A DNA stretch of 64,000 nucleotides from an uncultured Lachnobacterium sp. (GTDB taxonomy: Bacteria > Bacillota > Clostridia > Lachnospirales > Lachnospiraceae), in contig URSS01000004.1 in the NCBI GenBank assembly GCA_900550545.1, positions 1-64,000 on the forward strand, written 5' to 3'. Below the pieces are notes generated by a model. It was not told where the DNA came from and made no database searches. It worked only from the letters and a program-made list of their open reading frames with translations. Positions 8,580-18,502 of the stretch are shown here, piece by piece; position 1 is the stretch's first letter, and every line of letters begins with the position of its first letter. A program made the translations under genes and the position numbers.

Positions 8580-10697
8580 TTATAACATTACTTTTGATTT
8601 TTCTTTGCTATGTTCAATTTTTTTGTTCAGTTTACGGAACGGAATCGCAACAACCAGTCCGATAAAGAGAGAAACCAATACATAAATGCCAAGCGTCCGC
8701 AAGTCCTTCCAGTAATCATTCCGGTACATGCCACCCACGCACTCACGCAATGCATTCATGCAATAAGTAAATGGCAGGAATTTGTAGATCATCTGGTATA
8801 CATTCGGCAGGACTTCGATTGGGAATGTTCCACCAGCACCGGCAACCTGAATGACCATAACAACCACAGCAATTGCTTCTCCGACATTTCCCATCGCAAC
8901 AGTTAGGGAATAAATAAAAAGCGTAAACACAAAACTGCTCGTCGCAGCTGCCAGCCAGAACAAAAACGGATGCGGACACTGAATATTAATATAGAACAAA
9001 TCCCCAAGTACCGTAATCGCTGCCTGAATCTGTCCGATCAGGAAAAATGTAATATATCTGCCGAAAAATGCATGCAGGGAGCGAATCTCTTTTAAATCGT
9101 CCTCACGCTTAACCTCCACATGAATCAGTGCGACAAGGATCAATGCCCCAACCCAGATCGCAAGTACTGTATAAAACGGTGCCATTGCAGATCCATATGT
9201 TGCGATCGAATAAATTTCTTCTGTATCCATAGCAACCGGCGAGGAAACAAACTGTGCGATCATCTGCGGATCTGTTTTCAGCATCTCAATGATTTCATTA
9301 TATTGATCATTGCCAGAAAGTGCTTTCAGATTTTTTGACAATTTGCGGATATCTTTCTGAATGCCTGCAACATAATCCCGCGTCGCTGTAATATCATCAG
9401 TACCAGAATCCAATGTTGTCTTATACGCTTCCAATGCATTGCTGATATCGCCAAAGCTTCCCTCCACATTGTTAAGCATTGCACCTGTCTGAATCAGTGA
9501 TTTTTCAATACTTAAAATAGTCTTGCTGACATTCGGATTAATAGAATAGGTAAAGCTGTTTCGAATTTCCCGAAGGCTGTCCTTACAATCCTTAATGTCA
9601 AGTTTTAATGTGTTTTTCAGATGACGAAGGCTCTGCGCCGTCACTTTTCCATCTTTTTTGAATGTTTCAAGATCTTTTTCCAGCTGCTTATAACTTTTGT
9701 CTACTGCCGAAAGTTTCTTATCGGTTTTCCCCAAAATATCTTTTAAAACAGTAAGTGTAGAACCCGTCACTTTTTTAACCGATTCGGTAGAATTCTGGAC
9801 CGTACTATATGTATCGCCTTCTGCGAGACCATCCACCTGCTCATCGAGCACGCTCAAATCCTGATCCATGGAATCGAGGCTGATACTGATCAGTGATGAT
9901 ACCGTATCTGCAGTCTGCGCCCCTGACAAGACGCTGTTTTGCATACTTGAGACCGTGTCCTGACTGCTGTTAAAAAGCCCCTGCGTATTCACAATCAATG
10001 TCTGTGCGGAATCCGCAAGATCCGATGCCGATCCGGTCACCAGCGAAAACGTATTTAAAATATCCACATATGTCTGGAGATTTTTATCAATGCCATCCAG
10101 CTTATCCGTCGTAACCGAAACAATATCCACACCATTCTCATCCGTCTGGGAAAGCATCTCTCCCGATTCCGTCAGCACCTGTGTGAGCGTACTTACAAAT
10201 GTTGTATTGATCTGCTCCTGTACCGCAGTCTTGGCTTTTGATGTAATTTTGGTCGCTATGGCATTTTTCTTGCTGTTCTCATAATAATCAATCGTCGGAT
10301 TGACCGGGTCTCCACCAAGAAAACTGATCATCTTTTCAGTAAAGTCTTTTGGCACAATCAATGCCGCATAGTATTCTCCACTTCGAACGCCCTCTAATGT
10401 TTTGTCCTTTGAATCATCAAACACCCAACCGATCGTCGTATTTTCTTTCAACCCATCGATCATCTTGTCCCCGATATTTAATTCCAGTGAACCGATCGTA
10501 ACACCTGTATCCTCGGAACATACCCCAATCTTCATCTGGGAAGTTGCAGATTCTCCGTATGGATTCCAGTTGGACATAATATTAAACCATGCGTACAAAG
10601 CCGGAATAATTGACAGTCCCATGACAATGACAATCGCTACGACATTTGAACGCATCCGCCGCATATCAGAAAGGAACACTCTAAATATTTTTATCAT
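8580..10697 (-). CDS. YhgE/Pip family membrane protein (second of the operon)
   Basis: A 705-residue member of the phage-infection-protein family. There is one N-terminal membrane helix ending in the family signature PALYAWFN (about residues 32-39). A long extracytoplasmic region of about 470 residues, rich in helical coiled-coil sequence, follows, then five or six C-terminal membrane helices (about 510-690) with the VQVAGAGGTFPIEVLP motif. It resembles ABC-2-type permeases but has no ATPase. The start overlaps the preceding small-protein gene by 17 bases, so translation is probably coupled. The molecular role of the family is not well defined. Confidence 0.88.
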   Translation of the reverse strand: MIKIFRVFLSDMRRMRSNVVAIVIVMGLSIIPALYAWFNIMSNWNPYGESATSQMKIGVCSEDTGVTIGSLELNIGDKMIDGLKENTTIGWVFDDSKDKTLEGVRSGEYYAALIVPKDFTEKMISFLGGDPVNPTIDYYENSKKNAIATKITSKAKTAVQEQINTTFVSTLTQVLTESGEMLSQTDENGVDIVSVTTDKLDGIDKNLQTYVDILNTFSLVTGSASDLADSAQTLIVNTQGLFNSSQDTVSSMQNSVLSGAQTADTVSSLISISLDSMDQDLSVLDEQVDGLAEGDTYSTVQNSTESVKKVTGSTLTVLKDILGKTDKKLSAVDKSYKQLEKDLETFKKDGKVTAQSLRHLKNTLKLDIKDCKDSLREIRNSFTYSINPNVSKTILSIEKSLIQTGAMLNNVEGSFGDISNALEAYKTTLDSGTDDITATRDYVAGIQKDIRKLSKNLKALSGNDQYNEIIEMLKTDPQMIAQFVSSPVAMDTEEIYSIATYGSAMAPFYTVLAIWVGALILVALIHVEVKREDDLKEIRSLHAFFGRYITFFLIGQIQAAITVLGDLFYINIQCPHPFLFWLAAATSSFVFTLFIYSLTVAMGNVGEAIAVVVMVIQVAGAGGTFPIEVLPNVYQMIYKFLPFTYCMNALRECVGGMYRNDYWKDLRTLGIYVLVSLFIGLVVAIPFRKLNKKIEHSKEKSKVML

Positions 10698-11172
10698 CTG
10701 TCTCCTCCGTTTTTTCTGCTGCGCGAAGCATCATTTCTTTTGCGGTACTTGTGACACGATCGACGGCGTTATCCACAGCATTTTCAATCATGCCGGCTTT
10801 TTTCTCAAAACGGTCCACATTTTTTTCAAAACGGTCCATCTCAATCAGACTGTCCACTTTCCCATTCTTCTTTCCTTCAAGCTTATTGACATGATTCTGT
10901 AAATTATAGTCCATATATTCCACAACGATCAGATAGACAGCCAGAATAAACAGACTTATGATCCAAAGCGCCAGAAAAATAATCTTTGAGCTTTTCATCA
11001 CCATAAGAAGGAACAGAAAAATAGCCGGAATAATATACAGACAACGCAATCCAATCCTGATACGCTTCTGATTTTTCTCGTGGCTTTTTTTTTCGAAATC
11101 CATGACCATTTCATAGAGATTTTCAAGTTTTTCCAATTTTTGCTTATCTGTTTCCAAATATAAGCCCTCCAT
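10681..11172 (-). CDS. Small membrane protein between two YhgE/Pip genes
   Basis: I do not recognise a named family. The protein of about 163 residues has a helical N-terminus rich in Lys and Glu, two adjacent hydrophobic helices (CLYIIPAIFLFLLMVM and IIFLALWIISLFILAVYLIVV) and a charged helical tail. It overlaps the downstream Pip gene and starts right at the end of the upstream one. The start is uncertain: ATG at 11172 lacks a good ribosome site, while a TTG four codons later has GGAGG 8 bases upstream. It probably works with the flanking Pip proteins. Confidence 0.7.
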   Translation of the reverse strand: MEGLYLETDKQKLEKLENLYEMVMDFEKKSHEKNQKRIRIGLRCLYIIPAIFLFLLMVMKSSKIIFLALWIISLFILAVYLIVVEYMDYNLQNHVNKLEGKKNGKVDSLIEMDRFEKNVDRFEKKAGMIENAVDNAVDRVTSTAKEMMLRAAEKTEETDDKNI

Positions 11173-11173
11173 C

Positions 11174-13303
11174 TTAAAGCATTTTTGTATCTTCCATTCG
11201 TTTTTCAATGAAGTGATTTAATCCGATAAACGGAATACGCACAACCAGTCCGATAAACAGTCCTGCCGCCGCAAAAATCAACAGTTTCAAAAGATCAATG
11301 GTCAGATCCTGATGATACATTCCTCCGATGCATTCACGCATACCATTGATTGCATACGGAAACGGGAAAAAGATATATACCGAACGGAAAAACCGCGGCA
11401 AAGCCTCGATCGGATAAGTTCCACCGGAACCCGCAATCTGCAATACCATGATCACGACTGCCAGCGCTTTTCCAATATCGCCAAAAGAAATCGTAAGCGC
11501 ATAGATCAGTATCGAAAATGTAAAGCTTGTGACTGCTGCCGTCAAAAACATCGCACCCGGATGTTTACACTGTACCCCGAATATATACAGATCGCCTGCC
11601 ACAATGATCATTGCCTGAATTTCAGACAACAGAAGGAATAACAGATAGCGGCCAAAGAAATACTGATACGGTTTTGCCTTCGGGAAATCCTTTTTATCTA
11701 CATGTACTTTCAAAAGCGATACGAGAATCGTCATACCCACCCAGATTGCAAGTACTGTGTAAAACGGTGCTACTCCGGATCCGTAATTTGCGATCTCATA
11801 CATATAATGTTCATTTACTTTTACCGGCTGGGAAAAGAAATCTCCGTAAGTATCCGGATCTCCGGCGAGAAGATTCATAATAATATCCATCTGCTCACTA
11901 TCCGAAGCATTCTTTAATTTATCCAGTGTTTTTCCGATTTTTCCGCTGGTCTGTTCCAATACTTCCTGCAACTGGGTAAGACTTGTATTTAGTGTGCCAA
12001 GTGTTGTATCCACACCGTCGAAAATATCTTTCATTCCATCTAAAGTTCCGCTGAGATTCTGCAAAAGGCCTTCGGTACTCTCAAGTACATCCGCCATATC
12101 ATCCAGCATTCCCTGCACCTGCGGAGATATCTGCTGTGCAAATAATGTATTGATGTTTTCTATCGTATCGGAATAATTTTTCAACGTACGCTGCGTAGCA
12201 GAAATCGTCTTCTTAGCATCCGATGCATTCTCATCCACGCCCGGAATATCTGCAATATTATCCGCCATTGTCTGCAGCTTATTTACCGTATCAATGGTAT
12301 TTTCCAAAGACTTGGAATCTCCCTGTACCGTTTTTAAATAATCGCTGAGACTCTGTAACTGTACCGACAGATCTTTTGCATCTTCCTGAATGATCGTTAC
12401 ATCTTTTGCCAGTGTGTTAATCTGTTTGTCCAGATTGGCAGCGGAAATATGTGTATCAATCGTATTGATTGTCTGCTGAATTTTATTTAGTGATTGTGTC
12501 ACTTCCTTTGAAAAAGCAGCAAATGAAGTTTTCGAAGTCTTAAGATTCTGCTTTCCGTCTTCCATGCTGTCAATTCCAGACTGTATCATCTCCTGTCCGG
12601 CCGCAAGATTCTTATTCGTATCATCTGCTGACTTTGTAACCAGTTCATTTCCGGCAAGGAATGAAGTAATCATCTTGTCATAGTCCTTAAGATATCCCTG
12701 TACCGTCTCAAGTTTTTCGATAAAAGCATCCACAGCATTCTCATCTTTCAGTGATGCCTGCAGATCATTTGTCTGGGTAAAAATTTTTTCCGTCACAACT
12801 CTTACAAACGACTGGTTGATTGTACTCTGTAGTGTCGATACCGCTGTATCTGTAATTTTCGTCGCTACGGCATTCTTTTTTTCGTTTTCATAGTAAGTAA
12901 TCTTCGGCTGGGAGATGTTGTCCATGAGCGCATTGTACAGCCCATAAGAAAACGCCGGATCGATCACGACTGCCGCATAGCAGTCCCCGGATTTTACCCG
13001 GTCGACCGCATCCTTTTTGCTATCGACAAAGACCCATCCGATATTGTCCTTTTGTTTGAGCTGTTCTACAATCTCCTGCCCCATATTTGCGTTCTCGCCA
13101 TCCAGGTCTGTGCATCCTTCATCCAGATTGGCCACCGCGATACGGATATTGCCGGTGTTCGCATACGGATCCCAGTTCGCATAAATATTAAACCATGCAT
13201 ACAAAGCGGGCAGAATACATAAGCCCACCGCAATCACCAGTGCGAAAAAATTGTGGAACAGACCATACAGATCTGATTTAAAAATTTTCCTGATTGTAGT
13301 CAT
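11174..13303 (-). CDS. YhgE/Pip family membrane protein (first of the operon)
   Basis: A 709-residue paralogue of the protein at 8580-10697 with the same plan. An N-terminal membrane helix ends in PALYAWFN, followed by a coiled-coil-rich extracytoplasmic region and a C-terminal block of membrane helices with LQIAGSGGTYPIEALP. The shared ExxKKNAVATKIT segment near residue 155 marks the family. The gene lies 8 bp after the MoxR ATPase. Two diverged Pip paralogues separated by one small membrane protein suggest a heteromeric membrane complex, which is an inference. Confidence 0.88.
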   Translation of the reverse strand: MTTIRKIFKSDLYGLFHNFFALVIAVGLCILPALYAWFNIYANWDPYANTGNIRIAVANLDEGCTDLDGENANMGQEIVEQLKQKDNIGWVFVDSKKDAVDRVKSGDCYAAVVIDPAFSYGLYNALMDNISQPKITYYENEKKNAVATKITDTAVSTLQSTINQSFVRVVTEKIFTQTNDLQASLKDENAVDAFIEKLETVQGYLKDYDKMITSFLAGNELVTKSADDTNKNLAAGQEMIQSGIDSMEDGKQNLKTSKTSFAAFSKEVTQSLNKIQQTINTIDTHISAANLDKQINTLAKDVTIIQEDAKDLSVQLQSLSDYLKTVQGDSKSLENTIDTVNKLQTMADNIADIPGVDENASDAKKTISATQRTLKNYSDTIENINTLFAQQISPQVQGMLDDMADVLESTEGLLQNLSGTLDGMKDIFDGVDTTLGTLNTSLTQLQEVLEQTSGKIGKTLDKLKNASDSEQMDIIMNLLAGDPDTYGDFFSQPVKVNEHYMYEIANYGSGVAPFYTVLAIWVGMTILVSLLKVHVDKKDFPKAKPYQYFFGRYLLFLLLSEIQAMIIVAGDLYIFGVQCKHPGAMFLTAAVTSFTFSILIYALTISFGDIGKALAVVIMVLQIAGSGGTYPIEALPRFFRSVYIFFPFPYAINGMRECIGGMYHQDLTIDLLKLLIFAAAGLFIGLVVRIPFIGLNHFIEKRMEDTKML

Positions 13304-13311
13304 AAGTTCTC

Positions 13312-14823
13312 CTATAAGCTTAATAACTGCATTACTTCTTCTTTGAGTTCATTTTCTCTGTCCTTTAACAGCAGCATACGATTGTACTTGTAATATGCCT
13401 CATTTCCACATTCCGTCACATATTGCAGACTGTAATATCCCGCCGAAAGTTCCGAGAGGAAAATAACAAGTTCCTGTCCTTCCCCAAATACGCGGCAAAG
13501 GAAATCAAATGCGTTCGTCAGATGTCTTCCGGTATCTTTGATCTGCATCTGTCTTGCATTTTCCTGTGTATCAAAATAGGTCTTCGCACACATGAAATCT
13601 GCCTTCGCATCCCCCGTTCCCTCTGCGTTCATACGGGTCAGGCATTCCTGCATCGCATGTACCGTCATGGCAAATACTTTCTGTTCTTCACGTGAGGCAA
13701 GTCCGGCTTTCTTCCGGTGATCAGTCATCGCCTGATATGCCGAGATCTGCTGCTCCAACAGCTCGGTTCCCCGTCCTCTTCCGTCTTTCAGGTCACTGCG
13801 CAGATATCCCAGCTGCTGCAGCAATTCTTCCTGTGCGGCTTTGCTTCTGACATAAGTAATGAATTCCTGTCCCAGGCGATCCAGAAGCAGTCCGAGAAGA
13901 CTCAGTTTTTCATCGAACGGCGCATCCTTGATTGCGTTCGTATTCTCTGGAATTTCTCCCTCGAGAATCTCCGGAATCCGATATGTATTTTTATACTTAT
14001 TGTAGAGTTCATAATAGTTTGCAAAGTCCTGCGCAATCTCATCATCCTGCAAATATTGTACCACAAAGTCATAGTTGATTGGGAGATGTAATTGTTCATA
14101 AACTTTCATTACCTGTGAGAGATCTTCCCATCCTCTGGCCGTAACAAAACGCTTTCCATCCAGATCCGATACAATCGAATAGAAATTCTTTTTCTTAATT
14201 TCCAGATAAGACAATATCGCACCATGAATCTGTGCTTTGTATGCATATTCTTTCCATGCTGCGAAATCTTCTTCGATGTAAATGCGCTTTACTCTGTCAT
14301 AGGTTACGATGTCAAAATCACGGACGGATTTATTGTATTCCGGCGGATTACCTGCGGTAACAATAACAAAACCATCCGGTACTCGATGATTGCCAAACGT
14401 CTTATACTGCAGGAACTGAAGCATTGTCGGTGCAAGTGTTTCCGATACACAATTGATTTCGTCAAGGAATAAAATGCCCTCTTTGATTCCGCTTTTTTCA
14501 ATCTGATCATATATGGATGCGATGATCTCACTCATCGTGTATTCCGTCACAGACATTTCATTTCCGTCGTAGTTTTTCTTTGAAATAAACGGCAGGCCGA
14601 TAGCACTCTGTCTCGTATGATGCGTGATTGTATAAGAAACCAGGTTAATGTTACACTCTCTTGCGACCTGCTCCATGATTGCCGTCTTTCCGATTCCAGG
14701 TGGTCCGATCAGAAGAACCGGACGCTGACGCTCTACGGGGATCGCATATTCCCCGGTCTCATCTTTCGTCAAATATGCCTGTACCGTATTTATAATCTCC
14801 TGCTTTGCCTGTTTGATATTCAT
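13312..14823 (-). CDS. MoxR-type AAA+ ATPase
   Basis: A 503-residue AAA+ ATPase. Walker A is GPPGIGKTAIMEQ (about residue 38), Walker B is GILFLDEINCVSE (about 117), and sensor/arginine-finger regions follow; the C-terminal half is helical. MoxR proteins act with VWA-domain partners as assembly or remodelling chaperones, and such a partner is encoded immediately upstream. A strong AAAGGAG precedes the ATG. It is the fourth gene of the folC - LRR - VWA - MoxR - Pip operon. Confidence 0.9.
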   Translation of the reverse strand: MNIKQAKQEIINTVQAYLTKDETGEYAIPVERQRPVLLIGPPGIGKTAIMEQVARECNINLVSYTITHHTRQSAIGLPFISKKNYDGNEMSVTEYTMSEIIASIYDQIEKSGIKEGILFLDEINCVSETLAPTMLQFLQYKTFGNHRVPDGFVIVTAGNPPEYNKSVRDFDIVTYDRVKRIYIEEDFAAWKEYAYKAQIHGAILSYLEIKKKNFYSIVSDLDGKRFVTARGWEDLSQVMKVYEQLHLPINYDFVVQYLQDDEIAQDFANYYELYNKYKNTYRIPEILEGEIPENTNAIKDAPFDEKLSLLGLLLDRLGQEFITYVRSKAAQEELLQQLGYLRSDLKDGRGRGTELLEQQISAYQAMTDHRKKAGLASREEQKVFAMTVHAMQECLTRMNAEGTGDAKADFMCAKTYFDTQENARQMQIKDTGRHLTNAFDFLCRVFGEGQELVIFLSELSAGYYSLQYVTECGNEAYYKYNRMLLLKDRENELKEEVMQLLSL

Positions 14824-14835
14824 GCATGCTCTCCT

Positions 14836-16233
14836 TTATCTGTTATCACTGTCTAAATACAATTTTATCGCCCAGGAAGGAACCTTCGCCTCTTCCCGCT
14901 CCTCGTCTCCATAGAAGACAAATACCGTCTCGTAGTCGGTCGGTTTCACCGGATACTCTCCAAATCCATCCGTAAAATACATGAGTCCTTTTAAATTCCG
15001 CAGTTCTCCTGCCTCCCGCAATTTCTCCACATAAGAAAATACCGGGCGGAAATCCGTTCCATATCCACCTTCTACAGAAAACTCTTCTGCAAATCTCTCC
15101 ATCTCCGACAGATCCGTGATCTGCACATCTTTTTGGATCTGGTTATCGCACTCTATGATCCGTATATTTACTTTGCGGAAAAAATTTTCCTGCTGCTTTA
15201 ATATTGCTCCGGTCTCATTCAAAAACTGCTGCACGAGCCGATCCTTGCAGGATGCTGAGGTGTCAATGGCAATCACAAGTTCCTCAACCTTTTTTGCCTC
15301 ACGGTATTCATTCTCCTCGATCAGGGGCATATTGCCGTACATCTGCAGGCCATACATATAAAATCCATAGTCGAACGAATCCATATCAATGGAAACTTCT
15401 TCCCGCAATACGGCAAACCGTTTCAGATATTCTTTATAACTTTTGCGCACGCGATTCTGTATGGACAGCATCCATGCAAGTTTTCCCGCATCCTCCGACG
15501 CGTCTTTTGCGAATGTTTCCATATCACTTTCGATGCGCTTTGCATTGTCTTTCCACTCTTCTTCCTTTGGATCTGTCGAGCCAAGTGGGGTGGCATTGTC
15601 TTTCTGTTCCTTCGGCTGATTCTGCTGCGCCTCCTCACTGCTTGTCTCATTGTCCATGCCTGCCTTCGGCTGATCATCGTTATCCTCGGGCGGTTCCATC
15701 CGCTCCCAGAAACTATGGTCGCAGAGTGCAAATTCCTGCCGCAGAGATTCCTCAATATATGGATCACGTTTACGCAGAATAAAGTAATGATACAGCTTTT
15801 CTGCAGTCAGAACCGATACTTCTTTTTCGAGTTTTTCATACCATTGCTGCCGAAAATCTGAAGTGACCCGCAGAATCGTCGGATACTCCATGGAATCCAC
15901 AACCGACTCTACCGCAATATCACAGCACAGATCCCACAATTCACTGTCCTCATGTTCCTTTGCCGAAAACATATGGCGGAAAATGCAGTGCATCAACATA
16001 TGCATATACGTCCGGTTCAAAATCTCCGGTCGCTCGATATAAGTATGAAGCAGATAGGTAGGATTAAAACGGATAAACGCTGCATCCGTCCCCACCGTCC
16101 GCGTGGACAGATCCATTCGAAAGCCCAGACTTCCGAGCGCCGGTCCCATAAAACGCATGGACAGATACAGTTCTGTGCGCACCGCATTCAATATTTTGTT
16201 TCCTGTCTCTTCTAATTCAATTCTTGTCTTCAT
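14836..16233 (-). CDS. VWA-like metallopeptidase-domain protein (DUF2201 type)
   Basis: The 465-residue protein has an N-terminal DUF2201-type domain with the histidine motif MLMHCIFRH (about residue 80), reminiscent of a zinc site. A low-complexity acidic/glutamine linker covers about 195-235. The C-terminal VWA-like domain has the metal-ion-dependent adhesion motif DTSAS (about residue 325). It would be the partner of the MoxR ATPase 12 bp downstream. There is only a poor ribosome site and a 3-bp gap to the upstream gene, suggesting translational coupling. Substrates are unknown. Confidence 0.85.
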   Translation of the reverse strand: MKTRIELEETGNKILNAVRTELYLSMRFMGPALGSLGFRMDLSTRTVGTDAAFIRFNPTYLLHTYIERPEILNRTYMHMLMHCIFRHMFSAKEHEDSELWDLCCDIAVESVVDSMEYPTILRVTSDFRQQWYEKLEKEVSVLTAEKLYHYFILRKRDPYIEESLRQEFALCDHSFWERMEPPEDNDDQPKAGMDNETSSEEAQQNQPKEQKDNATPLGSTDPKEEEWKDNAKRIESDMETFAKDASEDAGKLAWMLSIQNRVRKSYKEYLKRFAVLREEVSIDMDSFDYGFYMYGLQMYGNMPLIEENEYREAKKVEELVIAIDTSASCKDRLVQQFLNETGAILKQQENFFRKVNIRIIECDNQIQKDVQITDLSEMERFAEEFSVEGGYGTDFRPVFSYVEKLREAGELRNLKGLMYFTDGFGEYPVKPTDYETVFVFYGDEEREEAKVPSWAIKLYLDSDNR

Positions 16234-16236
16234 ATT

Positions 16237-17127
16237 TTACCAATCGTCCAAAGTCATTGCCTGTGCCTGCTGCACCGCTGCAAAATGCATGCGCTGATAC
16301 TCCATCAGCTGCGCTGTGATCGCGCTTTGTTTCTCCCTCGCTGCAAGCTGCAATGCCGGTTCTATTGCATCTCTTGAAATCAGGCACAAATCACATAAGA
16401 TAATCACTTCCTCGCATCTGCCATCTTCAATCAGCCTCTCAAGCACAATATTTACATTCTTTTCCAGATACTGTTCATACCATTCCCTGGCCTGTGTCTC
16501 AAGCTCCAGCGGATACATCAGCCGGTCGAGTGCAATATCAATTGCTGCCCGGTAATCATCGTCTGCTGCATGGGAAAAAAGCCGGTCGTAAGCCAACAGA
16601 TCCACGCCTTTTCGCGTCACACATTCACGATAAGGGTATCCGCTTCCTTCTATTTTATGATGCAATACACGCGCTTCCACATCCTCCACAAAATCATACA
16701 CATATGCCGGAAATGTCAGATGCAGTCCCATCGGTTCCACACAAAAATGCAGCATCCGGTCATTGTCTGCAAGTAGTTCTTTCATTACTGAAAAACTGTT
16801 CCGCTTCTGGTACAACGTAATCGCATGCAGATTCCCGCATTGTTTGATCACACCATCATAGTAATCCTCCACACTGTCAAACAGACTTAATGTCGTAAGA
16901 TTTTTACAGTTATAAAATGCCTGTCTCCCCAGGGTATCGATTGTCTCGGGAAGTGTCAGGGAACACAAATCCTCCCTGCCGGAAAAAGCGTATTTTCCAA
17001 TGCTTCGCACCGGTATATTTTCTATCATCCTGGGAATTACAAGATGCCGGATACTACCTTCGTATCCCGTAATTTCTATATATATATTTCCTTTTCGGTC
17101 CGTTTTCTTCTCGTAGCAGTATGCCAC
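16237..17127 (-). CDS. BspA-type leucine-rich repeat protein, intracellular
   Basis: The first 110 residues contain LRR_5 (BspA-like) repeats such as SIGKYAFSGREDLCSLTLPE and TLGRQAFYNCKNLTTLSL. The remaining 180 residues are helical and not recognised. There is no signal peptide or membrane helix, unlike most BspA-like surface proteins. Translation probably starts at GTG, with AGGAGG 9 bases upstream and overlapping the end of folC. Position directly before the VWA/MoxR pair suggests a client-recognition or adaptor role, an inference from context. Confidence 0.78.
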   Translation of the reverse strand: MAYCYEKKTDRKGNIYIEITGYEGSIRHLVIPRMIENIPVRSIGKYAFSGREDLCSLTLPETIDTLGRQAFYNCKNLTTLSLFDSVEDYYDGVIKQCGNLHAITLYQKRNSFSVMKELLADNDRMLHFCVEPMGLHLTFPAYVYDFVEDVEARVLHHKIEGSGYPYRECVTRKGVDLLAYDRLFSHAADDDYRAAIDIALDRLMYPLELETQAREWYEQYLEKNVNIVLERLIEDGRCEEVIILCDLCLISRDAIEPALQLAAREKQSAITAQLMEYQRMHFAAVQQAQAMTLDDW

Positions 17128-17128
17128 T

Positions 17129-18358
17129 TTATTGTTCCTCCTGTAATGCTTCCAGTTCTCCGATAAAATACAGTGAGCCGAGCGCTACTGTCTTTTCTTC
17201 CGGGGCCAGCACGTCAAACACCTGTGAGACCTTTTGCAGACTTCTCGCAGGAATTCCCCTGTTCTTAATCTTTTCAGTCAGCTCCTCCGCCTGTAGGGCA
17301 CGGGAACTTTCCGGTGTCACGGTCGAAAAATCCAATGCAAGCGGAAGTAACTCCTCCAACATCTTTTCATAATCTTTGTCTGCCATCACACCCATAATAA
17401 AATGAAATTTTTCTTCCGGAAACATTTGCATCAGGCTTGTTTTCAGCGCATGAATGCCATTGCTGTTGTGCGCACCATCCACCATAAGAAATGGCTTTTC
17501 CTGTAAAATCTCCATACGGCCTTTCCAGACCGCATTCTGTATTCCTGCTTCCACTGCCTGCCTGATCAATTCCTGTCTTCCCCGTGTCTTCACATGCTGC
17601 GCAAGAAACATCTCCGCTGCCTTTTTTGCCGTTGCCGCATTTTCCAACTGGTAAGCCCCTGGAAGTCCCGGTTTCATTTTTTCTACATCACGCACATCCT
17701 GTTCTGTAACAAAATAAGCATCGTATCTTTTCAGCACCTGCAATGCTTCTTCTTCCTGCGGTGCAATGACCGCCGGAACATGCGGCTTTAAAATGCCTGC
17801 TTTCTCTGATGCGATTTCCGTCAGTGTATTCCCCAGAATTGCCATGTGATCATAGCCGATCCGTGTGATAACTGCCACATCCGGCTTTCCGAGTGCATTG
17901 GTCGAATCGAGTCTTCCGCCAAGCCCAGTCTCAAAAACTGCTACATCACAATGCTGCTCCTGAAAATAAATGACCGCCATCACCAGACAATAATCAAACA
18001 TCGTCGGAGTCACATCCAATTCCAAAGCCAGAAGCTCATTTCCAATCCTTGTGACATCTTCCTTTTCAATCATCTTTCCATTGACACAGATTCTTTCACG
18101 AAAGTCCACCAGGTGCGGGGATGTAAAACATCCTGCCTTAAGTCCTGCCTCTTTCATGATCTGGCTTAAAAATGCACAGGTGGAACCTTTTCCGTTCGTT
18201 CCTGCCACATGAATATAAGGCAGGCCTTTCTGTGGTTCCTGCAAAGCTGCAAGCATACACTGTGTGACCTCTACTCCTGGCAGATTTCCAAATCTGCGGC
18301 TGTTTTCTATTTTTTCAACAACCTCTTCGTATTTATACTGTTTTTTATATGCATTCAT
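17129..18358 (-). CDS. folC: Folylpolyglutamate synthase / dihydrofolate synthase
   Basis: ATP-dependent Mur-ligase-family enzyme that adds glutamate to dihydropteroate or folates. The 409-residue protein has the nucleotide-binding loop HVAGTNGKGSTCAFL, the motif TSPHLVDFRERICVNG and the GLGGRLDSTNAL segment, all diagnostic of FolC. The ATG at 18358 is preferred because GGAAGGA lies 9 bases upstream. It is the first gene of the seven-gene operon ending with the YhgE/Pip proteins. Its link to those genes may be only shared transcription. Confidence 0.95.
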   Translation of the reverse strand: MNAYKKQYKYEEVVEKIENSRRFGNLPGVEVTQCMLAALQEPQKGLPYIHVAGTNGKGSTCAFLSQIMKEAGLKAGCFTSPHLVDFRERICVNGKMIEKEDVTRIGNELLALELDVTPTMFDYCLVMAVIYFQEQHCDVAVFETGLGGRLDSTNALGKPDVAVITRIGYDHMAILGNTLTEIASEKAGILKPHVPAVIAPQEEEALQVLKRYDAYFVTEQDVRDVEKMKPGLPGAYQLENAATAKKAAEMFLAQHVKTRGRQELIRQAVEAGIQNAVWKGRMEILQEKPFLMVDGAHNSNGIHALKTSLMQMFPEEKFHFIMGVMADKDYEKMLEELLPLALDFSTVTPESSRALQAEELTEKIKNRGIPARSLQKVSQVFDVLAPEEKTVALGSLYFIGELEALQEEQ

Positions 18359-18417
18359 ATGGACGAATCCTTCCATTTATCGATAAAAACTGTTTTGCTT
18401 CTGCTTCTCACAGACAT

Positions 18418-18447
18418 GAAAAAGGGGAGAAGCAAAGCTCCTCCCCG
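18418..18447 (-). terminator. Terminator of degV
   Basis: On the minus strand GGGGAGGAGC and GCTTCTCCCC pair around TTT and are followed by TTTTTC. It lies 56 bp beyond the degV stop and separates degV from the folC operon. Confidence 0.85.
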
Positions 18448-18502
18448 CTATTCTACTTCCTTATGAAGTTTGTTTCAAGTAAAACTGTTCAATTAGCAAA
18501 TG

